A stretch of 48,332 nucleotides of DNA from a virus. Shown here one piece after another: positions 8,645 through 16,913 of the stretch. The position numbers and the translations under genes are program-made. The notes beneath the pieces are model-generated. The model worked only from the letters and a program-made list of their open reading frames with translations, made no database searches and had not been told where the DNA came from. The stretch covers positions 1 to 48,332 of IMG/VR virus record IMGVR_UViG_3300034198_018550, one strand, 5' to 3'. Position 1 is the stretch's first letter. The number at the start of each line of letters is the position of its first letter.

Positions 8645-8875
8645 CTACCAGTCAGGATATTCCCATTTACCGAAGATATTGGTCTGCATTCTACTAATAA
8701 CAACTCTTTTTATAGTACAATCTTTACACTCATATGAATATGAGGAAGCCACTGCTCCTCTATTTTTTCTTGTTCTATAAAAACCATCTACTAGATTTTT
8801 AGTTTCTCCACACACTCTACATTTCCTATCATTTAATAACAGATGTCCAAGATTAATCTGCTTGTCTATATCCAT
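8645..8875 (-). CDS. Small zinc-finger protein between gp17 and gp18 (76 aa)
   Basis: The product has two Cys pairs: CRVCGETKNL, then, about 30 residues on, YSYECKDCTIKRV. This CxxC...CxxC arrangement is a treble-clef or zinc-ribbon type knuckle seen in many small phage proteins and in front of HNH nucleases. No HNH catalytic motif follows here, so I do not call it a nuclease. I chose the ATG at 8873-8875, which overlaps the gp17 stop as TAATG and is typical of coupled genes. An in-frame ATG at 8890 would overlap gp17 by 16 bases. T4 has no gene here. A DNA- or RNA-binding accessory role is possible but unproven. Confidence 0.7.
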   Translation of the reverse strand: MDIDKQINLGHLLLNDRKCRVCGETKNLVDGFYRTRKNRGAVASSYSYECKDCTIKRVVISRMQTNIFGKWEYPDW

Positions 8876-10521
8876 TATTGATATTCCCACATGTATGCCA
8901 TATCTCCATACTCATCAGTAAACCACCTATCTCCATCAACATCTACAAAACTACTAGAATCTAAACCATCAACAATGAATCCAAATGGAGACATATCTTG
9001 CTCTATCTGATTCTTTTGTTCCTCATATAATCTCTTTCTAATGTCTTGATCTGTGAGTTCTTTAAAATAATCTTGTGCAACTAACCATGCATAAATGACC
9101 AAACACATTGCTAGGTCATCATTACAACCTTCTTCAGCTTCAAACGAATTATGTTTTGAAATAAAGGTAGTTAATTCTGAGATTATCTCATAATCTTTAA
9201 AGAGAAGTTTATCACTCTCAATCATGGTCTTGAGATTAAGTGATCCTACTTTCTTCACAGTTTTTGACATCTTAACGCCAAGTTGAGTTTTCTTTCCAGA
9301 AAATCCCTGACCAACAATTTGTCCTGCTCTACCACGCATAGAGCACATGAGAACATTTTGGTATTCGAGATCGTAGTGGAGTAAAGATGCTACTTGATCA
9401 CCAATATCATTAACCTCACATAAGATATAAGCAGCATTATAATTTTTTGCTACTTCGTATATAATATTTGGAAACAACATTGGTTTGATTTCGTTGTTTC
9501 TATATTTTGCAACTACCTTGTGTGGAAAAGATGTTATATCTACAACAACAAAGGCGGAGTAGTCTTCACTCACACCTCTAGCAACGTCAACTGTAATTAC
9601 ATAATCATGTCCCTCAAGAGAATTTTCATAAACATCCAAACCAGCATTTCTTTGTATTGGGTTTTCATAAACAAAACTTTTAAGTTTGCTGGGCGCAATT
9701 AGAGTATCAACCGATCCTAAGAATTCGCACTCAAACTCAATCTTAAATTGTTGCTCTGAGGTGTTTGCTATTGTCTGCTTTTTCCATTCCTCATCTCTTC
9801 CAGGAACTTCAGACCAATGAACGTCAGTTGGTACATATTCATTTCTACCTTTTTCAGCATCATGCCACATTCGGTAGAAATGATTCATACCATGTGGAGT
9901 TGAAACAATAATTACTTTCGTGCTTTTACCAGAAGTAATAGTAGGATAAACAGATGCAAAGAAGGAATCTGCGATATGGTTTGGGACGAAAGCGAATTCG
10001 TCCAAGAAGAGGATATTGAAAGACATGCCTCGGACAGCACTCGCAGACGTAGAAGCAGCCAGAATCTTTGATCCATTTTCTAATTCAATATTACCTTTGT
10101 TCCATGATATAATACCTTGCTGCATCCATTTTGGTAGGTTTTCATATGCAGTTGCTAATCTACTTAACAATTCCCTAGCAGTTGCTGCTTTGTTTGCAAG
10201 AATACCAATATTTACACTATCATTAAAAATGAGATAGTGGAGAAGATAAGAAACCACAGTTGTAGATTTACCTGTCTGACGTGGCATCTTACAGATATTA
10301 AATCTATTAGTATGGAAGTTATTGATCAGTTTCTCTTGAAAGTGATATGGATGGAACTGTGTTAGTCCTTCATCCAGGGAAACAATTTTGATATAATTGT
10401 TGGCAAAATAAACAGGATCATCTTTACATTTTACAAACTCAAGAATTTGTTCTTGTGTAAATTCAATCGCAGTATTTGCTTTCTTTAGATTAGGATTACC
10501 AAGATATACACTATCAGTCAT
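8875..10521 (-). CDS. 17: Terminase large subunit gp17
   Basis: The 548-residue packaging motor and headful nuclease docks on the portal. The N-terminal ATPase shows Walker A PRQTGKST (residues 80-87) and Walker B LFLDEF (171-176). The C-terminal RNase H-like nuclease has acidic residues in the expected places: Asp312 in VITVDVARG, Glu369 in YILCEVNDIGD and Asp469 in CNDDLAMCLV. These correspond to the T4 catalytic D401/E458/D542 set. It is shorter than T4 gp17 (610), mainly at the termini. The start is 5 bases after the stop of the 424-residue gene. In T4, gp16 lies directly upstream of gp17. Here five other genes intervene. Confidence 0.98.
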   Translation of the reverse strand: MTDSVYLGNPNLKKANTAIEFTQEQILEFVKCKDDPVYFANNYIKIVSLDEGLTQFHPYHFQEKLINNFHTNRFNICKMPRQTGKSTTVVSYLLHYLIFNDSVNIGILANKAATARELLSRLATAYENLPKWMQQGIISWNKGNIELENGSKILAASTSASAVRGMSFNILFLDEFAFVPNHIADSFFASVYPTITSGKSTKVIIVSTPHGMNHFYRMWHDAEKGRNEYVPTDVHWSEVPGRDEEWKKQTIANTSEQQFKIEFECEFLGSVDTLIAPSKLKSFVYENPIQRNAGLDVYENSLEGHDYVITVDVARGVSEDYSAFVVVDITSFPHKVVAKYRNNEIKPMLFPNIIYEVAKNYNAAYILCEVNDIGDQVASLLHYDLEYQNVLMCSMRGRAGQIVGQGFSGKKTQLGVKMSKTVKKVGSLNLKTMIESDKLLFKDYEIISELTTFISKHNSFEAEEGCNDDLAMCLVIYAWLVAQDYFKELTDQDIRKRLYEEQKNQIEQDMSPFGFIVDGLDSSSFVDVDGDRWFTDEYGDMAYMWEYQ

Positions 10522-10526
10522 AAAAA

Positions 10527-11801
10527 CTACCTTTGTTCAATCCAGTTCAATACTGCAAGTGCTGCTTTGTTGCTATTTGGAGATGCACAAGCAAGTGTAT
10601 AAGTATCGCTGATTGTTCCAATACCACTTCTACCCAACTGAAGTGCTGCCTTATCATCAATATTAATCAATGCTGCACCACCCCCAACAACAAATCCATT
10701 TAACAAAGTAGTTCCGCCAGTCGTTGCAGTTTGCGTAATATTGTATTGCATAAAGGAGTTTGGGTCTGGATGATCTACCCAAGTTCCACCCGTATTTGTT
10801 GCATTCTCAAGAAGTTTCCAATATACATTTGTATTATCATTCGTTGCTGCCTGTAGAGATCTCAAAAGCATCACTGCAGATAATTCATCAGATTTTAAAC
10901 GAATACTTACAATAGGATAAAATGTGTTTGCAGATGTCATCGTTGTCCCCGTAATGGGATTTGCGATACTTACAAGAGTTCCAAGTTTCTCTGGTTCTCC
11001 TTCCTGAATAAGAGAATTAGAACCTTGATAAAGATAGTGAGTTCCCGCAACACCAGTTACATTTTCAATCTCAAGACGAATGGGAAGGAATGGAGTAGAA
11101 CACCATACTTTATCTTGAATATTTGAATTATCAAAAGTATGACTTTTAATTGTTTCACCTTTCATTAACCAATTAAAATCTACTGTTCCTGCACCATACC
11201 ACTCATAATTAATAGAAATCATCTGTTGTTTTGTTGGGTCTGCGACTACACCAGACCAACCATTACCATCAAACTTTTCACCATTCCAATCATCTCTACT
11301 AACTCTTACTTCTGTAGTAATACCTGATGTTGAAGTGCGAATTACATAAGAATATGTCCCTCCGTCATCCTCAAAATAAGCACCATTATAATCATCAAAC
11401 AATCCAAATCTTCTGCGAATACCTACCTTTGGTTGTTCTAACCGAACTGCAAACGCCAATGTTGCTGGTCTTCCAGGAATGTATCTCATTACATTCTTGG
11501 TCTGTCTGATGACTTTACTTCCTGCAGTAGAACCAACTTGCATGATTACATTACTAGCAGAAACATTATGAGTTGCAGTTCCAACTCCAACGATTCTCTC
11601 ATCCCAAACATCAGTTTCTTTACCATACTGAAAAGTATTAAAGAATACTGTTTGAAAAGGAGCAACTTTTAGTCTGTTATTGTTGGAAAACTGAGGCCTC
11701 CAGTCCGTTTGGTTTCCCCAATGATCTGCTATATTAAAAACCTCAAAAAGACTTCTTTCTTGATTTAGAAAGTCTTGTTCAACTTTATTCCACTGTGCCA
11801 T
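10527..11801 (-). CDS. Probable virion structural protein (424 aa)
   Basis: This 424-residue, Trp/Tyr/Asn-rich, beta-predicted protein starts MAQWNKVEQDFLNQERSLFE. Its core includes RYIPGRPATLAFAVRLEQ and RRRFGLFDDYNGAYFEDDGG, which resemble a receptor-binding or lectin-like beta sandwich in composition. I cannot name a family. There is no signal peptide or membrane segment. It is tightly packed between the 102-residue gene (3-base gap) and gp17 (5-base gap), so it is almost certainly in the late operon. A structural or appendage role is the best inference. I recall similar proteins as unassigned structural proteins in marine myoviruses, but this is memory, not a search result. Confidence 0.75.
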   Translation of the reverse strand: MAQWNKVEQDFLNQERSLFEVFNIADHWGNQTDWRPQFSNNNRLKVAPFQTVFFNTFQYGKETDVWDERIVGVGTATHNVSASNVIMQVGSTAGSKVIRQTKNVMRYIPGRPATLAFAVRLEQPKVGIRRRFGLFDDYNGAYFEDDGGTYSYVIRTSTSGITTEVRVSRDDWNGEKFDGNGWSGVVADPTKQQMISINYEWYGAGTVDFNWLMKGETIKSHTFDNSNIQDKVWCSTPFLPIRLEIENVTGVAGTHYLYQGSNSLIQEGEPEKLGTLVSIANPITGTTMTSANTFYPIVSIRLKSDELSAVMLLRSLQAATNDNTNVYWKLLENATNTGGTWVDHPDPNSFMQYNITQTATTGGTTLLNGFVVGGGAALINIDDKAALQLGRSGIGTISDTYTLACASPNSNKAALAVLNWIEQR

Positions 11802-11804
11802 TAA

Positions 11805-12113
11805 TTATTCACTCCAACTCAATCTTTCTGGTTGATATCTTTGTACGTTTTTGATTCTAGAAGTGTTTTGCTGAGAAGGATAAATGTTATGAACTATCGC
11901 TCCTGGATACTCTCCCTGAATTTGTTCTGCAAGTTTATTTTTAGAGAGCATACTACCCTCCACTTCTAAACGATAGATCTTCCCTTCCCAAACAATATCG
12001 GCAAAGAATGACTCTTGTGTTTGTTCTGGTTGAGAAGAACCTACATTTAGAGTACCATTAAAATCACCATTAATAGTGATACTTTCTGATAAAAATTCTT
12101 TGAATGATTTCAT
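11805..12113 (-). CDS. Putative capsid-targeted internal protein (102 aa)
   Basis: The N-terminus MKSFKEFLSESITI closely matches the capsid-targeting sequence of T4 internal proteins (IPI-III and Alt begin MKTYQEFIAE). The LSE at residues 8-10 fits the gp21 cleavage consensus (Leu/Ile-x-Glu). After this leader the rest forms a small alpha/beta domain with DIVWEGKIYRLEV and a later EYPGAIVHNIYPS. The same domain recurs near the C-terminus of the neighbouring 656-residue protein (WRGKYYGIKMFF and KVYPGSKVNSYY). I infer a protein loaded into the prohead and possibly injected with the DNA. The function of the folded domain is unknown. It starts two bases from the stop of the 656-residue gene. Confidence 0.7.
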   Translation of the reverse strand: MKSFKEFLSESITINGDFNGTLNVGSSQPEQTQESFFADIVWEGKIYRLEVEGSMLSKNKLAEQIQGEYPGAIVHNIYPSQQNTSRIKNVQRYQPERLSWSE

Positions 12114-12114
12114 T

Positions 12115-14085
12115 TTAGTTACAGTTCCAACGACGAAGGGCTTTGTTGATTCTTGAATCTGGATCTCTTGAAGTTTCTGCAGAAGTCAATCTCTTCTTCA
12201 TACCTTTCATTCTGCTACAGAATGATTTGCGACGTGCTGCTCTTTTTCCTTCGGGATTCTTTTCAGTAACCGCAGTTTGAAGTTTTGAACCTGGATTCTC
12301 ACGACGATATGCATCAACTGCTTTTTGACTCAAACCGTCAGTCTTATCTTGACGATTAACTTTTTGCCAATCTTCTATTTGCAAAAACTGTTCACCTGGT
12401 TTGATATCGGAGATATAGTATGAATTGACTTTAGAACCTGGATATACCTTTTCAATTTGATCCTGAACTTCTTTTCTACTTGGTTTAGTAACCTGTGGGA
12501 AGAACATCTTAATTCCGTAGTACTTACCTCTCCAAGTAAGAGTTACTAAAATGATATTTCCCGTTTTTGAAGGAATGCGAACCGCTTCCTCTACTTTTTT
12601 AATTGGATCTGGTTTAATCAGATCAATTACTTCTGCAAAGGTATTTCCATTTGCGTCCTCAATCGTCTCTTCTTTTTTAACACAGTTTGGATATCTTTTA
12701 CCAAACATAGTCTTCATACCTTTCTTTTCATACCCAGGCCAACATTTTTCATCAAGTTCTAATTCTTCCTTCTTAGTCTTATTGCCCCAATTTGCAGCAC
12801 CAACTTTGCGACACTTTACAAGTGCTCCAGATGCATATGCAGATGGCCAAACTTTATAACGCGACTTTACTTTTGAATAGCAAGCATCTTTTTCACCCGC
12901 TGCTTCTTCAATATCAATTTCATCACCAACTTCAATATTGTTCTCTTCAAACCAACCCCTATTTACTTCCAAAGCGCAGATGACTTCTCCATCAGAAGAG
13001 ACCGGAGTTTCATTGAATGGTTCTAATTCCTTGATACTCTCAATAATCCCCTCTTCATTAATAAAAGCAATATCAAGGGGAATTCTAGTTTCGGTCATAT
13101 GGAAAGATTGCTTAGCAACCTCATCAAAGATAAACAGCATTCCACTATTTTGTTCGAGACTCTCTCTAAACATCAATCCGAGATTGAAGTCTCTAATATT
13201 TGTTGGAATCTCAATATGTAATGGAAGAATAGTATATTCTACTTTCATTTCTCCACTATCTACATAATCCGCAGCAGAATCGAGATAATCTGCTGCTTTA
13301 GTGATCTTTGACTGTACCCATGCTTCAACTTCACCCTCACCCTTCTTCATTTTCTTTCTAAGTCTCTTTGCAGCATCCATTACTGTAGAAAGCTGTGAAC
13401 GAGCCATGGAATATTCATGATCTTTTAAAGATGCTTCAGAAAAACCCTTAACAGTCATTTTGTCCCACATTTCAGGACCATATGAGCACTCACCTCTTGT
13501 TTCCATCTTTTTGCATTTAGTGCAATAACGGACTTCTTCTTTTGCTTCTGTTTTCACGTTAATTGCTGCTCCTTTTCTTTCTGGATTTGGATCTTTACGA
13601 TTCTTGCGACGGAATGCTGCTTCTTCTTCGCCCTTATCAAGATCGCGCTTCATTTTACTTGAACCGCACTTTGGTTTGGTTGTTTGTCCTGGTTGTTTTG
13701 CACAGGGTTTTCCTGCGTATTTACCACCCAACTGAACCCAACCAGGGGTGCCATCAGAAGCGCGACTCTTAGTAAACCAGTCATGCAGAGAATCATCACC
13801 ACTCTTCGTCTCTTCGTAGGCGAGACCTCTTTTAGTATGTTTAAGTTCACCTTTTTGCTTCGCAATTAATTTTTTAGATAAAGCACCTACATCAACACCT
13901 GTTGGATTTTCATCTGGAGTTTTCTTTTTGGGATTATCATAAACATCTACATCCCCATCAGCATCCCGATCAACATATTGAACTGTTGAGTGATGGACCA
14001 ACTGCTTTAGGTCTAGATTGGGATCCAACTGATGTTGTTTTCCTTTTAGATGAGGTGTTTTATGAGAAAACTTTTGGTATTTCAT
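12115..14085 (-). CDS. Mosaic Cys-rich basic protein with DUF192 domain (656 aa)
   Basis: Several modules are visible in order. An EF-hand-like loop DRDADGDVDVYD is at residues 39-50. A Trp/Cys module with DWFTKSRASDGTPGWVQLGG (about 92-145) resembles DUF5872. A CxxC zinc knuckle, YCTKCKKMETRGEC, lies near 190-205. Next is a helical domain with DHEYSMARSQLSTVMDAAKR (about 220-275). A DUF192 domain (about 280-395) has GLMFRESLEQNSGMLFIFDE and TRIPLDIAFINEEG. A second Cys module, CYSKVKSRYKVWPSAYASGA, is near 405-440, followed by CWPGYEKKG. A WxGK domain shared with the 102-residue protein (about 510-585) and an Arg/Lys-rich Cys tail complete it. The ATG overlaps the 51-residue gene as ATGA. 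Neither enzyme activity nor virion location is shown. An internal-head protein is one possibility. Confidence 0.8.
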   Translation of the reverse strand: MKYQKFSHKTPHLKGKQHQLDPNLDLKQLVHHSTVQYVDRDADGDVDVYDNPKKKTPDENPTGVDVGALSKKLIAKQKGELKHTKRGLAYEETKSGDDSLHDWFTKSRASDGTPGWVQLGGKYAGKPCAKQPGQTTKPKCGSSKMKRDLDKGEEEAAFRRKNRKDPNPERKGAAINVKTEAKEEVRYCTKCKKMETRGECSYGPEMWDKMTVKGFSEASLKDHEYSMARSQLSTVMDAAKRLRKKMKKGEGEVEAWVQSKITKAADYLDSAADYVDSGEMKVEYTILPLHIEIPTNIRDFNLGLMFRESLEQNSGMLFIFDEVAKQSFHMTETRIPLDIAFINEEGIIESIKELEPFNETPVSSDGEVICALEVNRGWFEENNIEVGDEIDIEEAAGEKDACYSKVKSRYKVWPSAYASGALVKCRKVGAANWGNKTKKEELELDEKCWPGYEKKGMKTMFGKRYPNCVKKEETIEDANGNTFAEVIDLIKPDPIKKVEEAVRIPSKTGNIILVTLTWRGKYYGIKMFFPQVTKPSRKEVQDQIEKVYPGSKVNSYYISDIKPGEQFLQIEDWQKVNRQDKTDGLSQKAVDAYRRENPGSKLQTAVTEKNPEGKRAARRKSFCSRMKGMKKRLTSAETSRDPDSRINKALRRWNCN

Positions 14086-14237
14086 TCAACTGATTTTGAT
14101 TTAGTTTCTTCACCTTTTGCTCTTTTTCTTCTCGCTGCACAATGAGCACGTTGAGAAAAACCTTTTGGGTTTGAGCAATCAATACTCTTTTTATATTTAT
14201 TACTCCACTCTTCTTGAAACTGCTTAAAAGTTTTCAT
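14082..14237 (-). CDS. Small basic Cys protein with capsid-targeting-like N-terminus (51 aa)
   Basis: The 51-residue product starts MKTFKQFQEEWSNKYKKS, which resembles the T4 capsid-targeting pattern MK-x-aromatic-x-E/Q-F, though less exactly than the 102-residue neighbour. The second half (DCSNPKGFSQRAHCAARRKR) is strongly basic with two Cys and resembles basic Cys modules in the adjacent 656-residue protein. Both ends overlap neighbours as ATGA: its start overlaps the stop of the 732-residue gene and its stop overlaps the start of the 656-residue gene. Tight translational coupling is therefore likely. A nucleic-acid-binding protein packaged in the head is plausible but not demonstrated. Confidence 0.7.
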   Translation of the reverse strand: MKTFKQFQEEWSNKYKKSIDCSNPKGFSQRAHCAARRKRAKGEETKSKSVE

Positions 14238-16432
14238 ACTTCTATTGCAGTAAAAACAACTTTGAAAGTAGTATCACTGGCAAATGCTGGATGACCAAGT
14301 AGACGTAATGCTCCACCACTAATATCTGTTGAGAATGTTGCAATTCCTATCGGTTGATTGATGGTTCCATATTCAGTCATGTATGTAGTTGATCCATCAT
14401 GAATTACATTGATGGTAGTCATATTATAGTTTGTTCCTTCTGTTACTTGAACTTGATAATTGACTGATCTGTAGATTGAAGCACTTATAGACATAACAAC
14501 TGCTGGACCTAATCCAGATGTTGTTAAAATGCCAGACTGAATATCACCTGCAATCAATTCTAAGTTTGATGCAGATACTGGGGCAAAAGTAAATTCGCTT
14601 GTTGATGCGTTATATCTTAAAAATCTACCATCACCCAGATTTGTGCTGTCAACATCACTCAAGCCAACAAGAGTTGAAGATCCACCACTTAAAGCAGTGC
14701 TTGCAATTCCAACCCAGTTAGTTCCATTAAAAATTAAAAGTTTGTTTTGACCTGTACTTTCATCAAAACTAACATCAGCAAGATCCTTTACAAATCCAGC
14801 ACCGCCACCACCGATGCTTGCAAGTTGCATCTGGACCCTATTAATAAAAATTCTATAGTGGTCCTGTAAGTCTTTAAGAGTTACATAATCTTTGTTTAGT
14901 GGAGTTAGTGGATCTGAATTTTTTGTTGAAGGTGGATCTGTAAGATCTTCTGTTAAGAGTTTTTTCTCGTCAAACTTTTCTAAAATTGATTCTAGGTGAG
15001 AAATTTTCTCCAAAAGTTGGTTATTTTTCTTCTCAATATCATCAATTTTAATTTTTGATAGAGTTTCTTTTAGAGTATTCTTTGCATCTTGAATATGCTT
15101 TTCATTTCTAACAAAGTTAATCTCTAAGTCTTTTACTTTGTCTAAAATATTCTGCTCAAAATACCCAACTTCATTTTTCAGAATATCATAGTATTTTGTT
15201 GTACTAATATCCAAATTACTTTGAAGATCACTAACATCTTTAGTCAGATTTTCTTCTAAGTTCGTTATTTTTTCCGAAAAGATGTCAAGTCTATCTGAAT
15301 ACTTTTCGAGTTTTTTATTCTCACTTATCTCTCTATTTTTAAAATCCTTATATAAGTTCTCATATGTATTTGATATAGAAGATATTTGATTTTTTGATTC
15401 AGATATAAAAGATTCTATCTCAGAGATTTTAGAATTTAAAGTCTCATCAATAGTATCTTTTTCCAGATTTACTTTTTTTTCTAAATCTAAAACAGTCTGA
15501 TTGACCTTTAAAATATTATTTTCAATATTTTCAGTCAGTCTCTTAATATCATTTTCATTCTTAAGAGAAGACTCTACTAGTATATTTCTATACTTTGGAA
15601 TTTCTGAATTTATAAAATTATCTAACTGTTCCTTTATATCATTAATTCTAGATTGATGGTTCGATTCAATCTCCTTGTGCAAAGTTTCAATATAGTTTTT
15701 TGATTCGGATAATCTTTTCTCTGTTTTTGATTCCGTTTCTGCAAAAAACTTTTTATATTTTGGTAATTCTTTCTTTAGTGTATAATTTAGTTTATCTTCT
15801 ATTGAAGAAATATTTTCTTTAATTTCAAAAAGACTATTTTGGTTTATACCATGGACAGTCTCTGTAATTGATAAAAGTTTATGTGATATTTCGTCATTAA
15901 TTCTTTCTACTTCAAGATCTAATGATTTTTTGTAATCAAGAAACCTTTCATCAATTCTAATTTCTGACTGAGATACGGAACTCTTGATCTTTGGAGCTTC
16001 TACACTTAAAAAATCTTCAATTATTTCTGATAATGCTGTAAACTCTTCCTTAATATCTAAAAGAGTCTTCGAATTCAAATATTTTATATTATTCTGTACA
16101 TTTTTTATAGATTCTTCAACAAAAAATAATTGAGACACCATAGCATTATCAAGATCTTCTCTCTTGATGCAACTATCAATTTCTTCCTTTAGTAAGTCTA
16201 TGCCCTGAGATAGATCATCTATCCTTTCAATGCTTGACTTGAATCCATCAATATTATTAGTAAATTCGGTTAGTGACTGTATATTACTTAGATTGTATTT
16301 GAAGACATCAAATGCTTCTGTTAATTTTTCTATCTTTTCTGGAGCTGCAGAATTTAACTCCTCATTAACAACGTCAAGAGAATTTTTAGAACTAATATCA
16401 TTAAAAAATTCTGAGGGTTTTCTTAGTGGCAC
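14234..16432 (-). CDS. Long coiled-coil fibre-like structural protein (732 aa)
   Basis: Residues about 1-510 are almost continuous charged helix with heptad spacing (Lys/Glu/Ile/Leu/Asn-rich), predicted to be a long, probably trimeric, coiled coil. A Gly run (IGGGGAGF) then leads into a compact beta C-terminus with LIFNGTNWVGIAS and LSDVDSTNLGDGRFLRYN, followed by a terminal beta domain with VIHDGSTTYMTEYG (near residue 680). That terminal domain is related to three copies in the gp7-like protein. The layout resembles a fibritin-like whisker or a tail fibre, but I see no specific fibritin similarity. The start is GTG at 16430-16432 (first residues MPLRKPSEFFND). A late-type promoter lies at 16463-16470. 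The gene starts the insert between gp16 and gp17. Confidence 0.8.
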   Translation of the reverse strand: MPLRKPSEFFNDISSKNSLDVVNEELNSAAPEKIEKLTEAFDVFKYNLSNIQSLTEFTNNIDGFKSSIERIDDLSQGIDLLKEEIDSCIKREDLDNAMVSQLFFVEESIKNVQNNIKYLNSKTLLDIKEEFTALSEIIEDFLSVEAPKIKSSVSQSEIRIDERFLDYKKSLDLEVERINDEISHKLLSITETVHGINQNSLFEIKENISSIEDKLNYTLKKELPKYKKFFAETESKTEKRLSESKNYIETLHKEIESNHQSRINDIKEQLDNFINSEIPKYRNILVESSLKNENDIKRLTENIENNILKVNQTVLDLEKKVNLEKDTIDETLNSKISEIESFISESKNQISSISNTYENLYKDFKNREISENKKLEKYSDRLDIFSEKITNLEENLTKDVSDLQSNLDISTTKYYDILKNEVGYFEQNILDKVKDLEINFVRNEKHIQDAKNTLKETLSKIKIDDIEKKNNQLLEKISHLESILEKFDEKKLLTEDLTDPPSTKNSDPLTPLNKDYVTLKDLQDHYRIFINRVQMQLASIGGGGAGFVKDLADVSFDESTGQNKLLIFNGTNWVGIASTALSGGSSTLVGLSDVDSTNLGDGRFLRYNASTSEFTFAPVSASNLELIAGDIQSGILTTSGLGPAVVMSISASIYRSVNYQVQVTEGTNYNMTTINVIHDGSTTYMTEYGTINQPIGIATFSTDISGGALRLLGHPAFASDTTFKVVFTAIEV

Positions 16433-16462
16433 CTACTATTACTCCATATCCATCTGTAGTAG

Positions 16463-16470
16463 TATTTATT
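16463..16470 (-). promoter_or_regulatory. Late-promoter-like element before the coiled-coil gene
   Basis: The minus strand reads AATAAATA 31-38 bases before the GTG start at 16432, in the gap after gp16. It would let the insert between gp16 and gp17, and gp17 itself, be expressed as a separate late unit. Confidence 0.5.
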
Positions 16471-16481
16471 TTACAATGAAT

Positions 16482-16913
16482 TTATTCTTTATCCAAATTA
16501 CTATTTTTTAGAAGTTTAGCCAATTCTGCTGTAGATCCAACAAAAAGAGCGTTTGTTACATTTGATGGACCCCTTACTTGCTTTTCTTCTTCAACATCTT
16601 TCAGTTTTTTCTGAAGATCCATTAATTTATCTGTAGCGTCTGCGACATTTTTGATCAGTTGTCCAGCAACCTCATATGCCCTTGGCATTTCACTTTCTTG
16701 AGCAAGTTCAAGAATACCATTGATTGCCTCTTGACCCTTTTCAATTAAACTGTACAAATTACCTCTTGTATATTCATAGTCTTTTTTAATATCTTCTACC
16801 GAAGATTTTATATTTTCAATTTTTTCAATGGGATTCTCTGGTTCTTTAGATACTACTTCCCCATCAACATTAAATGCTTCATTCAGATCGTCAAATTTCT
16901 TTGTCATTTTCAT
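16482..16913 (-). CDS. 16: Terminase small subunit gp16
   Basis: The 143-residue helical protein corresponds to T4 gp16 (164 residues), the DNA-recognition and regulatory partner of gp17. Central stretches DYEYTRGNLYSLIEKGQEAI and ESEMPRAYEVAGQLIKNVAD match the T4 pattern (DYGVVRRNM and SPRHMEVFATLM). The C-terminal NVTNALFVGSTAELAKLLKN matches T4 NATVFMGSPTELMDEI. The ATG at 16911-16913 overlaps the gp15 stop as ATGA. A second ATG two codons later is possible. Unlike T4, gp17 does not follow directly. Confidence 0.93.
   Translation of the reverse strand: MKMTKKFDDLNEAFNVDGEVVSKEPENPIEKIENIKSSVEDIKKDYEYTRGNLYSLIEKGQEAINGILELAQESEMPRAYEVAGQLIKNVADATDKLMDLQKKLKDVEEEKQVRGPSNVTNALFVGSTAELAKLLKNSNLDKE

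Noticed and set aside
8876-8890. Upstream start for the zinc-finger gene
   Set aside because: It would overlap gp17 by 16 bases. The TAATG overlap at 8875 is the more usual arrangement, though the longer form cannot be ruled out.
14194-14201. AATAAATA octamer inside the 51-aa gene
   Set aside because: It could drive the 656-residue gene about 110 bases on, but it is inside codons and the spacing is long. I cannot separate it from chance.
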